Shown: positions 1-7,014, numbered from the stretch's first letter. The stretch: DNA of 11,781 bases from Bacteroidales bacterium (GCA_027451265.1 DAIDJT010000054.1:1-11781), one strand, 5' to 3'. The notes: generated from the letters alone by a model not told the origin. Made by a program: numbers and translations.

Positions 1-593
1 AGGAAACAATAATGGTTATGGTGCCTGACCAGTATGAAAAGCGGATAAGGAATGTGCTGCATTCTATAAAGAATCTTCTGATCAGATACTTTATAGGTAT
101 CATAATCCAGAGTACCGTAGTGCTCATCAATATCACCATCGGGATGACAATTGTCGGATTCCCGTTCCACCAGGCGCTGGTGATGGGACTGCTGATCGGG
201 ATCTTCAATGTGATACCCTATGTGGGGCCCTGGCTCGGAGGTTCGGTAGCTGTACTGATGGGAGTGGCCACAGCGGTGACTACAACAGGTTATCCGGTTA
301 TCTGGCTGCTGATAATTTACATGGTCATTGTCATCGCGTGCACCCAGATAATTGACAACAACCTGATCCAGCCGATGATATATTCGCGTAGTGTCAATGC
401 CCACCCGATTGAGATCTTCCTTGTCATCTTTGCCGTTGGCAGCTTCGCAGGCATAATTGGTATGATTGTGGCGGTGCCGGCCTATACTGCACTCAGGGTC
501 TTCGCACGCGAGTTCTTTTACAACTTCGGGCCCGTCCGGAAGATAACCTCGGGCCTCGGCAAGGAGAACAGGGATACTGAACCGAAGGCATGA
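1..593 (+). CDS. AI-2E family transporter, C-terminal part (5' end outside window)
   Basis: This is the C-terminal part of an integral membrane protein of the AI-2E/UPF0118 family (formerly DUF20). The frame is already open at base 3 and reads E-T-I before the first ATG at 12, so that ATG is internal and the gene starts upstream of the window. About 196 residues are visible; family members are usually near 350. Recognisable features are a long hydrophobic hairpin region, the NVIPYVGPWLGG segment, then IDNNLIQPMIYS, NAHPIEIF and a final glycine-rich helix ending AVPAYTALRVFAREFF, all typical of the family's C-terminal half. Characterised members include TqsA, linked to autoinducer-2 export, and some Na+/H+ antiporters, so the substrate here cannot be inferred. 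The stop overlaps the start of the DUF4492 gene (ATGA at 590-593), which suggests translational coupling into the cyd operon. Confidence 0.9.
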   Translation, partial: ETIMVMVPDQYEKRIRNVLHSIKNLLIRYFIGIIIQSTVVLINITIGMTIVGFPFHQALVMGLLIGIFNVIPYVGPWLGGSVAVLMGVATAVTTTGYPVIWLLIIYMVIVIACTQIIDNNLIQPMIYSRSVNAHPIEIFLVIFAVGSFAGIIGMIVAVPAYTALRVFAREFFYNFGPVRKITSGLGKENRDTEPKA

Positions 594-820
594 TGGAAGT
601 CTCAGGCAAAACGATCAACAGGATATTCAGATTCTATTATGACGGTTTCCGGACCATGTCATGGTGGGGGAAGAGGGTTTGGATAATCATTCTGATCAAG
701 CTGTTCATCATGTTTTTGATACTTAAGATATTCTTCTTTCCCGATTTCCTGAAAGTCAATTTCAGTAATGACAGGGAGAGAGGTGATTATGTGCTGGAAC
801 AACTAACCGGAAATAAATGA
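590..820 (+). CDS. DUF4492 small membrane protein, candidate cytochrome bd accessory subunit
   Basis: A 76-residue protein with one predicted membrane helix at about residues 29-50, preceded by an aromatic, basic amphipathic segment (FRFYYDGFRTM, then WWGKR) and followed by a charged tail of about 25 residues. The hydrophobic stretch holds two lysines (K37 and K46). I recognise the pattern as DUF4492 (FYxDGFRxM...IILIKLFIMF...FFFPDFLK), a family found in front of cydAB in Bacteroidetes and, from memory, in Campylobacter. The gene overlaps the transporter gene by 4 bases and ends 4 bases before cydA, so it is co-translated with the oxidase. That placement and the single-helix design recall CydX/CydH-type small subunits of bd oxidase, but sequence similarity to CydX is not apparent; the role is inference. 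Two ATGs in a row (590 and 593) make either a possible start. Confidence 0.88.
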   Translation: MMEVSGKTINRIFRFYYDGFRTMSWWGKRVWIIILIKLFIMFLILKIFFFPDFLKVNFSNDRERGDYVLEQLTGNK

Positions 821-824
821 TTAT

Positions 825-2381
825 ATGATTGAAAACTTTGACCTATCACTTGTAAACTGGTCGAGGGCTCAGTTTGCGCTGACAGCTATCTATCACTGGC
901 TCTTCGTGCCTCTGACTCTCGGTCTTTCATTCATCCTTGCGTTCATGGAGACATTATATGTGCGCACTGGCGATGAACTCTGGAAGAAGATTACGAAGTT
1001 CTGGATGACCCTCTTTGGAATCAACTTCGCCATCGGGGTGGCCACCGGGATCATCCTTGAGTTCGAGTTCGGCACCAACTGGTCGAACTACTCCTGGTTT
1101 GTTGGTGACATATTCGGGGCACCCCTGGCAGTTGAAGGAATCCTGGCTTTCTTCCTCGAATCGACCTTTGTGGCAGTGATGTTTTTCGGCTGGAACAAGG
1201 TGGGCAAAAAGTTCCATCTTGCCTCCACATGGCTTGTCGCCATAGGCGCAAATCTTTCAGCACTATGGATACTGGTTGCCAATTCCTGGATGGAAAATCC
1301 CGTGGGAATGGTATTCAATCCTGATACAGCCCGTAATGAGATGAACAGCTTCCGCGACGTGGTGCTCAATCCTGTCGCTGTTGACAAGTTTCTCCATACC
1401 GTCACCTCAGGTTTCGTCCTGGCATCAGTGTTTGTGGTGGGGATCAGTTCCTGGTTCCTGATCAGGAAGAGGGAGGAGGTTCTTGCCCGCAAGAGCATAC
1501 TTATTGCCGGCATTTTCGGACTTGTTTCGGGCCTTGCCGTGGCGCTCACCGGTGACTCTTCCGCACGTACTCTCGCACAGGTACAGCCGGTCAAGTTCGC
1601 TGCCATGGAAGCCCTCTATGAGGGGAAGACGGAAGCAGGGCTGACGGTGATTGGCGCACTGAATGACAGCGGCGAGCGGATAGGTGATAAGAAGGTGCAT
1701 GACGTGAAGCTGAAGATACAGGTTCCCAAACTGCTCTCAATAATGACAACAGGCAAGGGAAGCGGTTACGTCCCCGGCCTTAAGGATCTCGTAAACGGCA
1801 ACCCCGAAAAGGGTATCCTCTCCGTCACCGAAATGATGGAGAGAGGACGCTACGCACGCCAGGTACTTATTGATTACAAGATGGCCAGGGAACTGGGAGA
1901 CACTGACTCAATGGCGTCCCTTGCCGCAAAGTTTGAGGATAGGGATTTCACAGAAAACTACTTCAGGTACTTTGGTTACAGCTATTTTGAACATCCATGG
2001 CAGGTCATCCCCTCTGTGCCGGTGACCTTTTATGCCTTCCGCGTGATGGTGGGGCTTGGATTCTTTTTTATCCTGCTCTTTATGCTGGCACTGTGGTTCC
2101 ACCGAAAAAAGACGCTGGAGAAGAACCGCTGGTTTCTCTGGATTGCCCTTTTCTCAATACCGCTTGCCTACCTGGCCAGCGAGCTCGGCTGGATAGTCAC
2201 CGAGATGGGCCGCCAGCCGTGGATAATCCAGAACCTCATGCCTGTTCATGTGGCCGTCTCAAACATCAGTGCAGGTGCAGTACAGACAACATTCTGGCTC
2301 TTCGCCGTGCTTTTCACCGCCCTGCTCACAGCTGAAATTTCCATCATGGTAAAACAGATAAAGAACGGACCAAAACATTAG
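825..2381 (+). CDS. cydA: Cytochrome bd ubiquinol oxidase subunit I (CydA)
   Basis: The heme-bearing subunit of cytochrome bd, an inner-membrane quinol oxidase that reduces O2 to water with high affinity. All key residues align with E. coli CydA: H24 (b595 ligand, E. coli H19), E104 and E112 (E99, E107), H191 and M408 (b558 ligands H186 and M393), K257 and E262 in the Q-loop (K252, E257), and E460 followed by GRQPW (E445). At 518 residues, with about 150 residues between the start of the Q-loop and M408, it is the long Q-loop type, as in E. coli. The C terminus is a little shorter than in E. coli. The start ATG lies 4 bases after the DUF4492 stop and has no clear Shine-Dalgarno sequence, so coupling from that gene is likely. 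cydB follows 12 bases after the stop. Confidence 0.98.
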   Translation: MIENFDLSLVNWSRAQFALTAIYHWLFVPLTLGLSFILAFMETLYVRTGDELWKKITKFWMTLFGINFAIGVATGIILEFEFGTNWSNYSWFVGDIFGAPLAVEGILAFFLESTFVAVMFFGWNKVGKKFHLASTWLVAIGANLSALWILVANSWMENPVGMVFNPDTARNEMNSFRDVVLNPVAVDKFLHTVTSGFVLASVFVVGISSWFLIRKREEVLARKSILIAGIFGLVSGLAVALTGDSSARTLAQVQPVKFAAMEALYEGKTEAGLTVIGALNDSGERIGDKKVHDVKLKIQVPKLLSIMTTGKGSGYVPGLKDLVNGNPEKGILSVTEMMERGRYARQVLIDYKMARELGDTDSMASLAAKFEDRDFTENYFRYFGYSYFEHPWQVIPSVPVTFYAFRVMVGLGFFFILLFMLALWFHRKKTLEKNRWFLWIALFSIPLAYLASELGWIVTEMGRQPWIIQNLMPVHVAVSNISAGAVQTTFWLFAVLFTALLTAEISIMVKQIKNGPKH

Positions 2382-2386
2382 GAGGA
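2381..2386 (+). promoter_or_regulatory. Shine-Dalgarno sequence of cydB
   Basis: GGAGGA begins at the last base of the cydA stop codon and lies 7 bases before the cydB ATG at 2394. It is a near-perfect anti-16S match. This is notable because Bacteroidetes genes often lack strong Shine-Dalgarno sites, and it fixes the start at 2394 rather than at the next in-frame ATG (2400). Confidence 0.8.
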
Positions 2387-2393
2387 AAGGATT

Positions 2394-3524
2394 ATGACAA
2401 TGCTGATATCTTATTTATTCCTGCGTGAATACTGGTGGCTGATAATATCACTGCTGGGCGGCCTGCTTGTATTCCTGATGTTTGTGCAGGGGGGGCAGTC
2501 GTTCATTTTCTCCCTCCCGAAAAATGAGATGCAACGCAAGATGCTGGTGAATTCACTTGGCCGGAAATGGGAGTTTACCTTCACCACCCTGGTGACATTC
2601 GGCGGAGCCTTCTTTGCCTCCTTCCCGCTCTTCTATGCTACCAGTTTCGGCGGCGCTTACTGGGTGTGGATGGCCATTTTATTCAGTTTCATTATCCAGG
2701 CCGTGGCCTACGAATACCGTTCCAAACCTGCCAACGTCTTCGGCACAAGCGTCTTCGACACATTCCTCTTCATAAATGGCTGCCTTGGTCCTTTCCTGAT
2801 CGGTGTGGCAGTGGCAACATTCTTCACAGGGTCCGACTTCACCCTCGATCTCTTTAACCACGTTTCATGGGGTTCAGGGTGGCATGGGCTTGAAGCCCTG
2901 ATCAATCCTGTCAACCTGCTTCTCGGTTTTGCCGTGCTCTTCCTTGCAAGAGTACTGGGGCTTATGTACCTCGCGAACAGTATCGATGATGATGGGCTTC
3001 TGGCTTCAGTGAGGAAGGCACTGGCAAGAAATGCCGTTCCGTTCCTCGTCTTTTTCCTGGCATTTGTTGCGGCTATACTTCTCGGGAAAGGCTACAGGGC
3101 TGACACTGTCACAGGCGATGTGACGCTGGTGAAATATCATTATCTGCATAACCTCCTTGGCAATGTCATTATCCTGGTCTTCTTTATCGGGGGAGTTGTC
3201 CTGGTCCTTGTCTCACTCTGGCTGGGTATTTTCAGGGGTTCACGCAGGGCGATATGGTATGCCGGTTTCGGGACAGTGCCTGTAGTAATTGCCCTCTTCA
3301 TGATGGCTGGTTATGGCGAAACGGCATTCTATCCCTCATCGGCCGACCTGAACAGCTCGCTGACGCTGGCAAAGGCTTCATCAAGCCATTTTACCCTTAA
3401 AACCATGATGTACGTCTCATTCATCATCCCCTTTGTGGTGGCATATATATGGTATGCCTGGAGTTCAATCAACCGCAGCCGGATCACCACCGAGGAGATG
3501 GCCGGTGAAGGTCATGCCTACTGA
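2394..3524 (+). CDS. cydB: Cytochrome bd ubiquinol oxidase subunit II (CydB)
   Basis: The second large membrane subunit of cytochrome bd, 376 residues, about the same length as E. coli CydB and rich in membrane helices. Matching landmarks are the WWLI N-terminal helix, the VAYEYRSK segment (E. coli VGFDYRSK), and the C-terminal block from YPSSADLNSSLTL through SSHFTLKTMM (E. coli MPSSTMMNASLTM...SSQLTLNVM). Differences from E. coli sit at conserved polar positions: the E. coli TDGFD motif is VQGGQ here (residues 31-35), and the HWDGNQ motif that holds D58 is KWEFTF (58-63), with glutamate at the D58 position. I believe VQGGQ is common in Bacteroidetes CydB, so this is probably a lineage trait and not damage. 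The gene follows cydA in the same operon and has a strong ribosome-binding site. Confidence 0.97.
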   Translation: MTMLISYLFLREYWWLIISLLGGLLVFLMFVQGGQSFIFSLPKNEMQRKMLVNSLGRKWEFTFTTLVTFGGAFFASFPLFYATSFGGAYWVWMAILFSFIIQAVAYEYRSKPANVFGTSVFDTFLFINGCLGPFLIGVAVATFFTGSDFTLDLFNHVSWGSGWHGLEALINPVNLLLGFAVLFLARVLGLMYLANSIDDDGLLASVRKALARNAVPFLVFFLAFVAAILLGKGYRADTVTGDVTLVKYHYLHNLLGNVIILVFFIGGVVLVLVSLWLGIFRGSRRAIWYAGFGTVPVVIALFMMAGYGETAFYPSSADLNSSLTLAKASSSHFTLKTMMYVSFIIPFVVAYIWYAWSSINRSRITTEEMAGEGHAY

Positions 3525-3540
3525 TTATTCATAATGTTTC

Positions 3541-3549
3541 AGGGAGGAG
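3541..3549 (+). promoter_or_regulatory. Shine-Dalgarno sequence of the DAHP synthase/chorismate mutase gene
   Basis: AGGGAGGAG ends 3 bases before the ATG at 3553; its AGGGAGG core ends 5 bases before it. It is a strong ribosome-binding site in the 28-base gap after cydB and supports the chosen start. Confidence 0.7.
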
Positions 3550-3552
3550 CGG

Positions 3553-4677
3553 ATGGATATTGTGCAGACGGGATCATGGGGGTTTGGTGAAGGGCCAATG
3601 ATAATTGCCGGACCGTGCAGCGCCGAGAGCGAAGAACAGCTCATGGCAACGGCCGTGGCGCTTAAGGCCACCGGCAGGGTTCACCTCTTCAGGGCGGGCT
3701 TATGGAAGCCGCGTTCCAGGCCATTATCTTTCGCCGGTGAAGGCTCCAGGGCGCTGGAGTGGCTTCGCAGGGTGAAGACGGAAACAGGTCTGCCCGTTGC
3801 AGTGGAAGTGGCCTCCCCGGAGCATGCCATGATGTGCCTGGAGGCAGGCATAGACGCGGTGTGGATCGGAGCACGGACGGTGTCAAATCCCTTCAGTGTT
3901 GATGCAATCGTCTCAGCATTGCAGGGTGCAGAAATCCCCGTGATGGTCAAGAACCCGCTCAGTCCTGACCTGGAGCTCTGGATCGGAGCCATTGAGAGAG
4001 TCTACAGCGCAGGTATCAGGAAGATCGCTGCTGTGCACAGGGGCTTCACCCCCTACGATAAAAGCCGCTATCGCAATATTCCCAAGTGGGAACTGGCAAT
4101 TGAACTGCGCAGCCGGATCCCTTCACTGCCGGTTATATGTGACCCCAGCCATATGTCAGGCAAAGCTGACCTGGTGCCGGAGACGGCACAGAAGGCCCTT
4201 GACATGAACATGGCAGGACTGATGGTGGAGGTGCACAATGACCCTGCCCATGCACTGAGCGACAAGGACCAGCAGCTTGACCCGGAGGAATTTGAAAAGA
4301 TGATGAGCGAGTTGCAGTTCCGGTCATCTACCTGCGGTGACACAGGGTTCATCAACCACCTGGAGGAACTGCGCAACCGGGTAGACTCGATAGACCACCA
4401 GCTGATAGGTCTGCTCGCCTCAAGGATGAGGATATCAGAGGAGATGGGGGAGTATAAATGCCGCAGCGGCGTAACCGTCTTCCAGCTTGAACGATGGCTC
4501 GAGATACTTCAATCCAGAACCCGGCATGGCCTCAGCGAAGGTCTTGACGGGGAGTTTGTCGGCAGGGTGATACGGATCATCCATGAAGAGTCTATCCGCC
4601 GCCAGGATGAGGTTATGAAGCGCCTACGCAGCGCCGGAGGATGCCCTCCTGCCGGCAATGACGGGGAAAAGGAATGA
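3553..4677 (+). CDS. Bifunctional DAHP synthase / chorismate mutase (AroQ type)
   Basis: Two-domain cytoplasmic enzyme of the shikimate pathway. Residues about 12-255 form a type I-beta 3-deoxy-7-phosphoheptulonate synthase, which condenses phosphoenolpyruvate with erythrose 4-phosphate. Visible motifs are GPCSAES at 20-26 (with the metal-ligand Cys22), KPRS at 52-55 (usually KPRT), GAR at 106-108, KNP at 133-135, HRGF at 162-165, DPSH at 197-200 and Glu226. Residues about 267-352 form an AroQ chorismate mutase, which turns chorismate into prephenate; R274, R291 and K302 align with E. coli active-site residues R11, R28 and K39. The same domain order is known in Bacteroidetes such as Porphyromonas gingivalis, where the fused mutase mediates feedback control by prephenate. 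Here it stands apart from other aromatic amino acid genes, 28 bases after cydB. The last 54 bases overlap the end of pssA on the other strand, and the extra tail after residue 353 is unconserved-looking. Confidence 0.95.
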   Translation: MDIVQTGSWGFGEGPMIIAGPCSAESEEQLMATAVALKATGRVHLFRAGLWKPRSRPLSFAGEGSRALEWLRRVKTETGLPVAVEVASPEHAMMCLEAGIDAVWIGARTVSNPFSVDAIVSALQGAEIPVMVKNPLSPDLELWIGAIERVYSAGIRKIAAVHRGFTPYDKSRYRNIPKWELAIELRSRIPSLPVICDPSHMSGKADLVPETAQKALDMNMAGLMVEVHNDPAHALSDKDQQLDPEEFEKMMSELQFRSSTCGDTGFINHLEELRNRVDSIDHQLIGLLASRMRISEEMGEYKCRSGVTVFQLERWLEILQSRTRHGLSEGLDGEFVGRVIRIIHEESIRRQDEVMKRLRSAGGCPPAGNDGEKE

Positions 4678-5340
4678 GATAAGGATATAAACGGCCATTA
4701 TCATTGGCAGTGCTGCCATCCTGAAGACGACCAGCAACAGAATGCCAAGTGCCAGGAATATGTAGCGTTCTTCGTTTCCCTTCCATTTCAGGCTGGAGAG
4801 CTTCAGTGAAAACATGCGCGCATTCAGCAGCATCATCACCGCCAGGAACACGGCAAGAATGGTGATGAACAGCGGTGACCCCGCCATCCTGTCATAGATC
4901 CGGTAATCAGTAAAGGCAGCTGCCAGAACCACTGACACAACGGTGAATGCGCTGGCCGGTGTAGCCATGCCCCTGAAGGAGACTGACTGGCCGGGGTCAT
5001 TGTTGAATTTTGCCAGTCTCAGCCCCGAGGCAGCAGGAATAATGGCAGCCACCGCAAAACACGGAAGCGGAGTCATGCCTCCTGTGGTAAGGAGATTGAA
5101 GATGATGGCGCCGGGGGCAACCCCGAAAGTGACAACGTCAGCAAGGCTGTCAAGGTCCTTTCCCATGGCTGAATAGGCTTTCAGCAACCTCGCAGCAAAA
5201 CCGTCGGAGAAATCGAACACCATGCCGGCCATGATGCAATACGATGCATAATCATTATAACCTTTTATGGCGCAGACTGTTGCGGCAAATCCACACACAA
5301 GGTTAAGGAGGGTCAGAGTGTTCGGGATGTGTTTTGTCAT
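4624..5340 (-). CDS. pssA: CDP-diacylglycerol--serine O-phosphatidyltransferase
   Basis: Membrane enzyme that joins CDP-diacylglycerol and serine to make phosphatidylserine, the precursor of phosphatidylethanolamine. The 238-residue protein begins MTKHIPNTLTLLNLVCGF, typical of this family in Bacteroidetes. It carries a perfect CDP-alcohol phosphatidyltransferase signature, DG-x2-AR-x8-G-x3-D-x3-D, at D46, G47, A50, R51, G60, D64 and D68, with D43 as the extra upstream aspartate. The rest is a set of hydrophobic helices. The KFNNDP and SFRGMATPAS segments at about 110-130 separate PssA from phosphatidylglycerophosphate synthases. The stop codon (TAG, complement of 4624-4626) lies inside the end of the convergent DAHP synthase gene. 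The start faces a divergent HAD gene across 72 bases, and a TAnnTTTG box at 5360-5367 on this strand could drive it. Confidence 0.95.
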   Translation of the reverse strand: MTKHIPNTLTLLNLVCGFAATVCAIKGYNDYASYCIMAGMVFDFSDGFAARLLKAYSAMGKDLDSLADVVTFGVAPGAIIFNLLTTGGMTPLPCFAVAAIIPAASGLRLAKFNNDPGQSVSFRGMATPASAFTVVSVVLAAAFTDYRIYDRMAGSPLFITILAVFLAVMMLLNARMFSLKLSSLKWKGNEERYIFLALGILLLVVFRMAALPMIMAVYILISFLFPVIAGRRASSGAA

Positions 5341-5359
5341 AACTCTTTTTGAGTCATGG

Positions 5360-5367
5360 CAAAATTA
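5360..5367 (-). promoter_or_regulatory. Putative Bacteroidetes -7 promoter box for pssA
   Basis: On the - strand these bases read TAATTTTG, an exact match to TAnnTTTG. The implied transcript start is about 4-7 bases further on, leaving a leader of roughly 12-15 bases before the pssA ATG. No good TTTG-like -33 element sits about 19 bases upstream, so the call rests on the -7 box and its position. Confidence 0.5.
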
Positions 5368-5394
5368 CAACAATACTGACAACTATTATTTGTT

Positions 5395-5402
5395 TATTTT
5401 TG
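5395..5402 (+). promoter_or_regulatory. Putative -7 promoter box for the HAD gene
   Basis: TATTTTTG matches TAnnTTTG exactly and ends 10 bases before the ATG at 5413. A start of transcription 4-8 bases after the box would leave only about 2-6 untranslated bases, so the mRNA may be close to leaderless. A -33 element is not clear. Confidence 0.45.
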
Positions 5403-5412
5403 CCTTCGGATT

Positions 5413-5835
5413 ATGAGAGATCTGACTAATATAAAAATAGCAGTTGACTTTGACGGTACCATTGTGGACCATGAGTACCCCGCCATTGGAAAGGAGAAGC
5501 TTTTCGCCTTCATCACGCTGAAGGAGCTTCAGAAAAGGGGTGCGCTGCTTATCCTGTGGACCTTCCGTGAAGGGAAGGAGCTGCAGGATGCCGTTGACTA
5601 CTGCCGTCAGAACGGAATTGAGTTCTATGCAGTAAACCGCAACTACCCGGAGGAACAATGGACAGACAATACGCCGCGGAAGATCAATGTTGACATCTTC
5701 ATTGATGACAAGAATGTGGGCGGTTTCCCGGGATGGGGCGAGGTTCTCAATATGATTGATCCATGGTCTGACAGGGAAGAACAGGCAATGCGCGAGATTA
5801 AGAAACGCCGGTTCAACCTTTTTGGAAAAAAATGA
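5413..5835 (+). CDS. Small HAD-superfamily phosphatase (BT0820-like)
   Basis: A 140-residue soluble protein with the haloacid dehalogenase fold in minimal form, without an obvious cap domain. Motif I is DFDGT at 12-16 (nucleophile D12, acid/base D14); motif II is the threonine at 50 in LILWT; K90 is the likely motif III lysine; motif IV is IDD at 97-99 (metal-binding D98 and D99). These catalytic positions are complete, so the protein is likely an active Mg2+-dependent phosphohydrolase. Its substrate cannot be read from the sequence. It resembles the family named after Bacteroides BT0820. The ATG at 5413 is the only reasonable start, just after the promoter-like box. It is divergent from pssA and followed after 9 bases by the cyclotransferase gene, so the two are probably co-transcribed. 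The basic C terminus (KKRRFNLFGKK) is a minor oddity. Confidence 0.88.
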   Translation: MRDLTNIKIAVDFDGTIVDHEYPAIGKEKLFAFITLKELQKRGALLILWTFREGKELQDAVDYCRQNGIEFYAVNRNYPEEQWTDNTPRKINVDIFIDDKNVGGFPGWGEVLNMIDPWSDREEQAMREIKKRRFNLFGKK

Positions 5836-5844
5836 ACAAAACCC

Positions 5845-6969
5845 ATGAAGAGAAGTGCTGTGTACATTTCACTGCTTAGCCTGGTGCTGGTGGCAGTGAT
5901 CTCCTGTTCGGGATCAACGGACAGACGCGAGGCCAGGGCCGGGGAGAACGGCCAGGTGAGCCGGGATTCCGATACCAGGCCGTCGAAAAGGCTGATCGAA
6001 GTGCTTGCACCTGCTGATAATGCTTCCTTTCCCTGCAATGAAAAGATTGTCTTTTCCGTGGCCCGCGCCGCTGGCCAGGTCACTGTTGACTCCGTGCAGG
6101 TCTGGGTAGGAGGCAGGCTGGCAGAGACAATATTGACCCTTCCCTCCACGTCGGACCTGGAGACGGAAGGTGACCCGGGAAGGATTTCAGTCAGGGTGGT
6201 GGCTTACTCATCGGCCTCAAAACCTCAGACAGTGACTCTTTTCGTTAACCTGACCTCTGACGTCACGCCGGTTCTGTACCGTTACCGGGTGGTCAGAAGC
6301 TATCCGCACGACAGGAAGGCATACACCCAGGGCCTGGTTTATGACAGGGGGTTCTTCTATGAGGGTACCGGCCAGCAGGGAGAGTCTTCACTCAGGAAGG
6401 TGGAGCCGGAAACCGGGAAGGTTATAAGCCAGGTCAGTCTCGACGGGTCACTGTTCGGCGAAGGGGTGGCACTGCTGGGTGACCGCATTTACCAGCTTAC
6501 ATGGACCAGCAAGGTTGGATTTGTTTATGAGAAGGAGACTCTCAGGCAGATTAACCGGATTTATTACCAGACACAGGGATGGGGGCTGACCACCATGGGT
6601 GACAGCCTGGTGATGAGTGACGGAACCAACGTCATCTGGTTCCTCGATGCTGATTTCAATGTGCTGTCATCAGTTGATGTGTGGGATAACAAAGGCGCTG
6701 TTGACAACCTGAACGAACTTGAGATGATTGACGGCGAGCTCTGGGCAAACATCTGGCAGACTGACAGGATTGCAAGGATTGATCCGCATACGGGGAAGGT
6801 ACTGGGATATGTTGAGCTGAACAACATTCTTCCGCGCGATGAGCGCGAACCACAAACCGACGTACTTAACGGCATTGCCTGGGATGAGGGGGGAAGGCGG
6901 CTCTTCGTCACCGGCAAATACTGGCCGCGCATTTATGAGATTACTGTTTCACCTGCCACACGCAACTGA
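5845..6969 (+). CDS. Glutaminyl-peptide cyclotransferase, plant-type beta-propeller, lipoprotein
   Basis: Predicted to turn N-terminal glutamine of exported proteins into pyroglutamate, releasing ammonia. Residues 1-20 are a lipoprotein signal peptide with lipobox V-I-S-C, so C21 would be lipidated. No obvious negatively charged surface-export signal follows directly, which suggests an inner-leaflet, periplasm-facing anchor. Residues about 50-138 look like an Ig-like beta domain (starting LIEVLAPADNASF). Residues about 146-368 match the glutamine cyclotransferase family: YTQGL (160-164), YEGTG (172-176), FGEG (204-207), LTW (218-220), GWGLT (245-249), SDGT (258-261), LNELE (289-293), ANIWQTDRI (301-309), LNGIAW (341-346) and TGKYW (356-360). 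E173 and K358 are likely active-site residues by analogy with the papaya enzyme. The start is 9 bases after the HAD stop; a promoter of its own is not visible. Confidence 0.92.
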   Translation: MKRSAVYISLLSLVLVAVISCSGSTDRREARAGENGQVSRDSDTRPSKRLIEVLAPADNASFPCNEKIVFSVARAAGQVTVDSVQVWVGGRLAETILTLPSTSDLETEGDPGRISVRVVAYSSASKPQTVTLFVNLTSDVTPVLYRYRVVRSYPHDRKAYTQGLVYDRGFFYEGTGQQGESSLRKVEPETGKVISQVSLDGSLFGEGVALLGDRIYQLTWTSKVGFVYEKETLRQINRIYYQTQGWGLTTMGDSLVMSDGTNVIWFLDADFNVLSSVDVWDNKGAVDNLNELEMIDGELWANIWQTDRIARIDPHTGKVLGYVELNNILPRDEREPQTDVLNGIAWDEGGRRLFVTGKYWPRIYEITVSPATRN

Positions 6970-7014
6970 GGCGGCCTGAAAGTCACAGCGCCCTGTTCAA
7001 AACGTGTTAATAAC

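Noticed and set aside
12..593. The ATG at 12 as a true start of the first gene
   Set aside because: The frame continues open to base 3 and the protein begins in the middle of the family's conserved region, so the gene is truncated by the window edge.
1088..1606. A 172-codon open frame on the - strand inside cydA
   Set aside because: Antisense to conserved CydA coding sequence, with a low-complexity translation lacking any motif.
3525..3540. TAATGTTTC as a promoter box before the DAHP synthase gene
   Set aside because: The spacing between TA and TTT is three bases instead of two and the final base differs, so it does not fit TAnnTTTG; co-transcription with cydB explains the gene better.
6969..6992. 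Possible terminator hairpin just after the cyclotransferase gene
   Set aside because: Only GGCG/CGCC can pair (4 bases) around a 15-base loop and no T-run follows.
6996..7011. Possible parS site containing ACGTG before parA
   Set aside because: Aligned on the ACGTG core, only about 7 of 16 bases match the canonical parS, and the sequence is not a palindrome.
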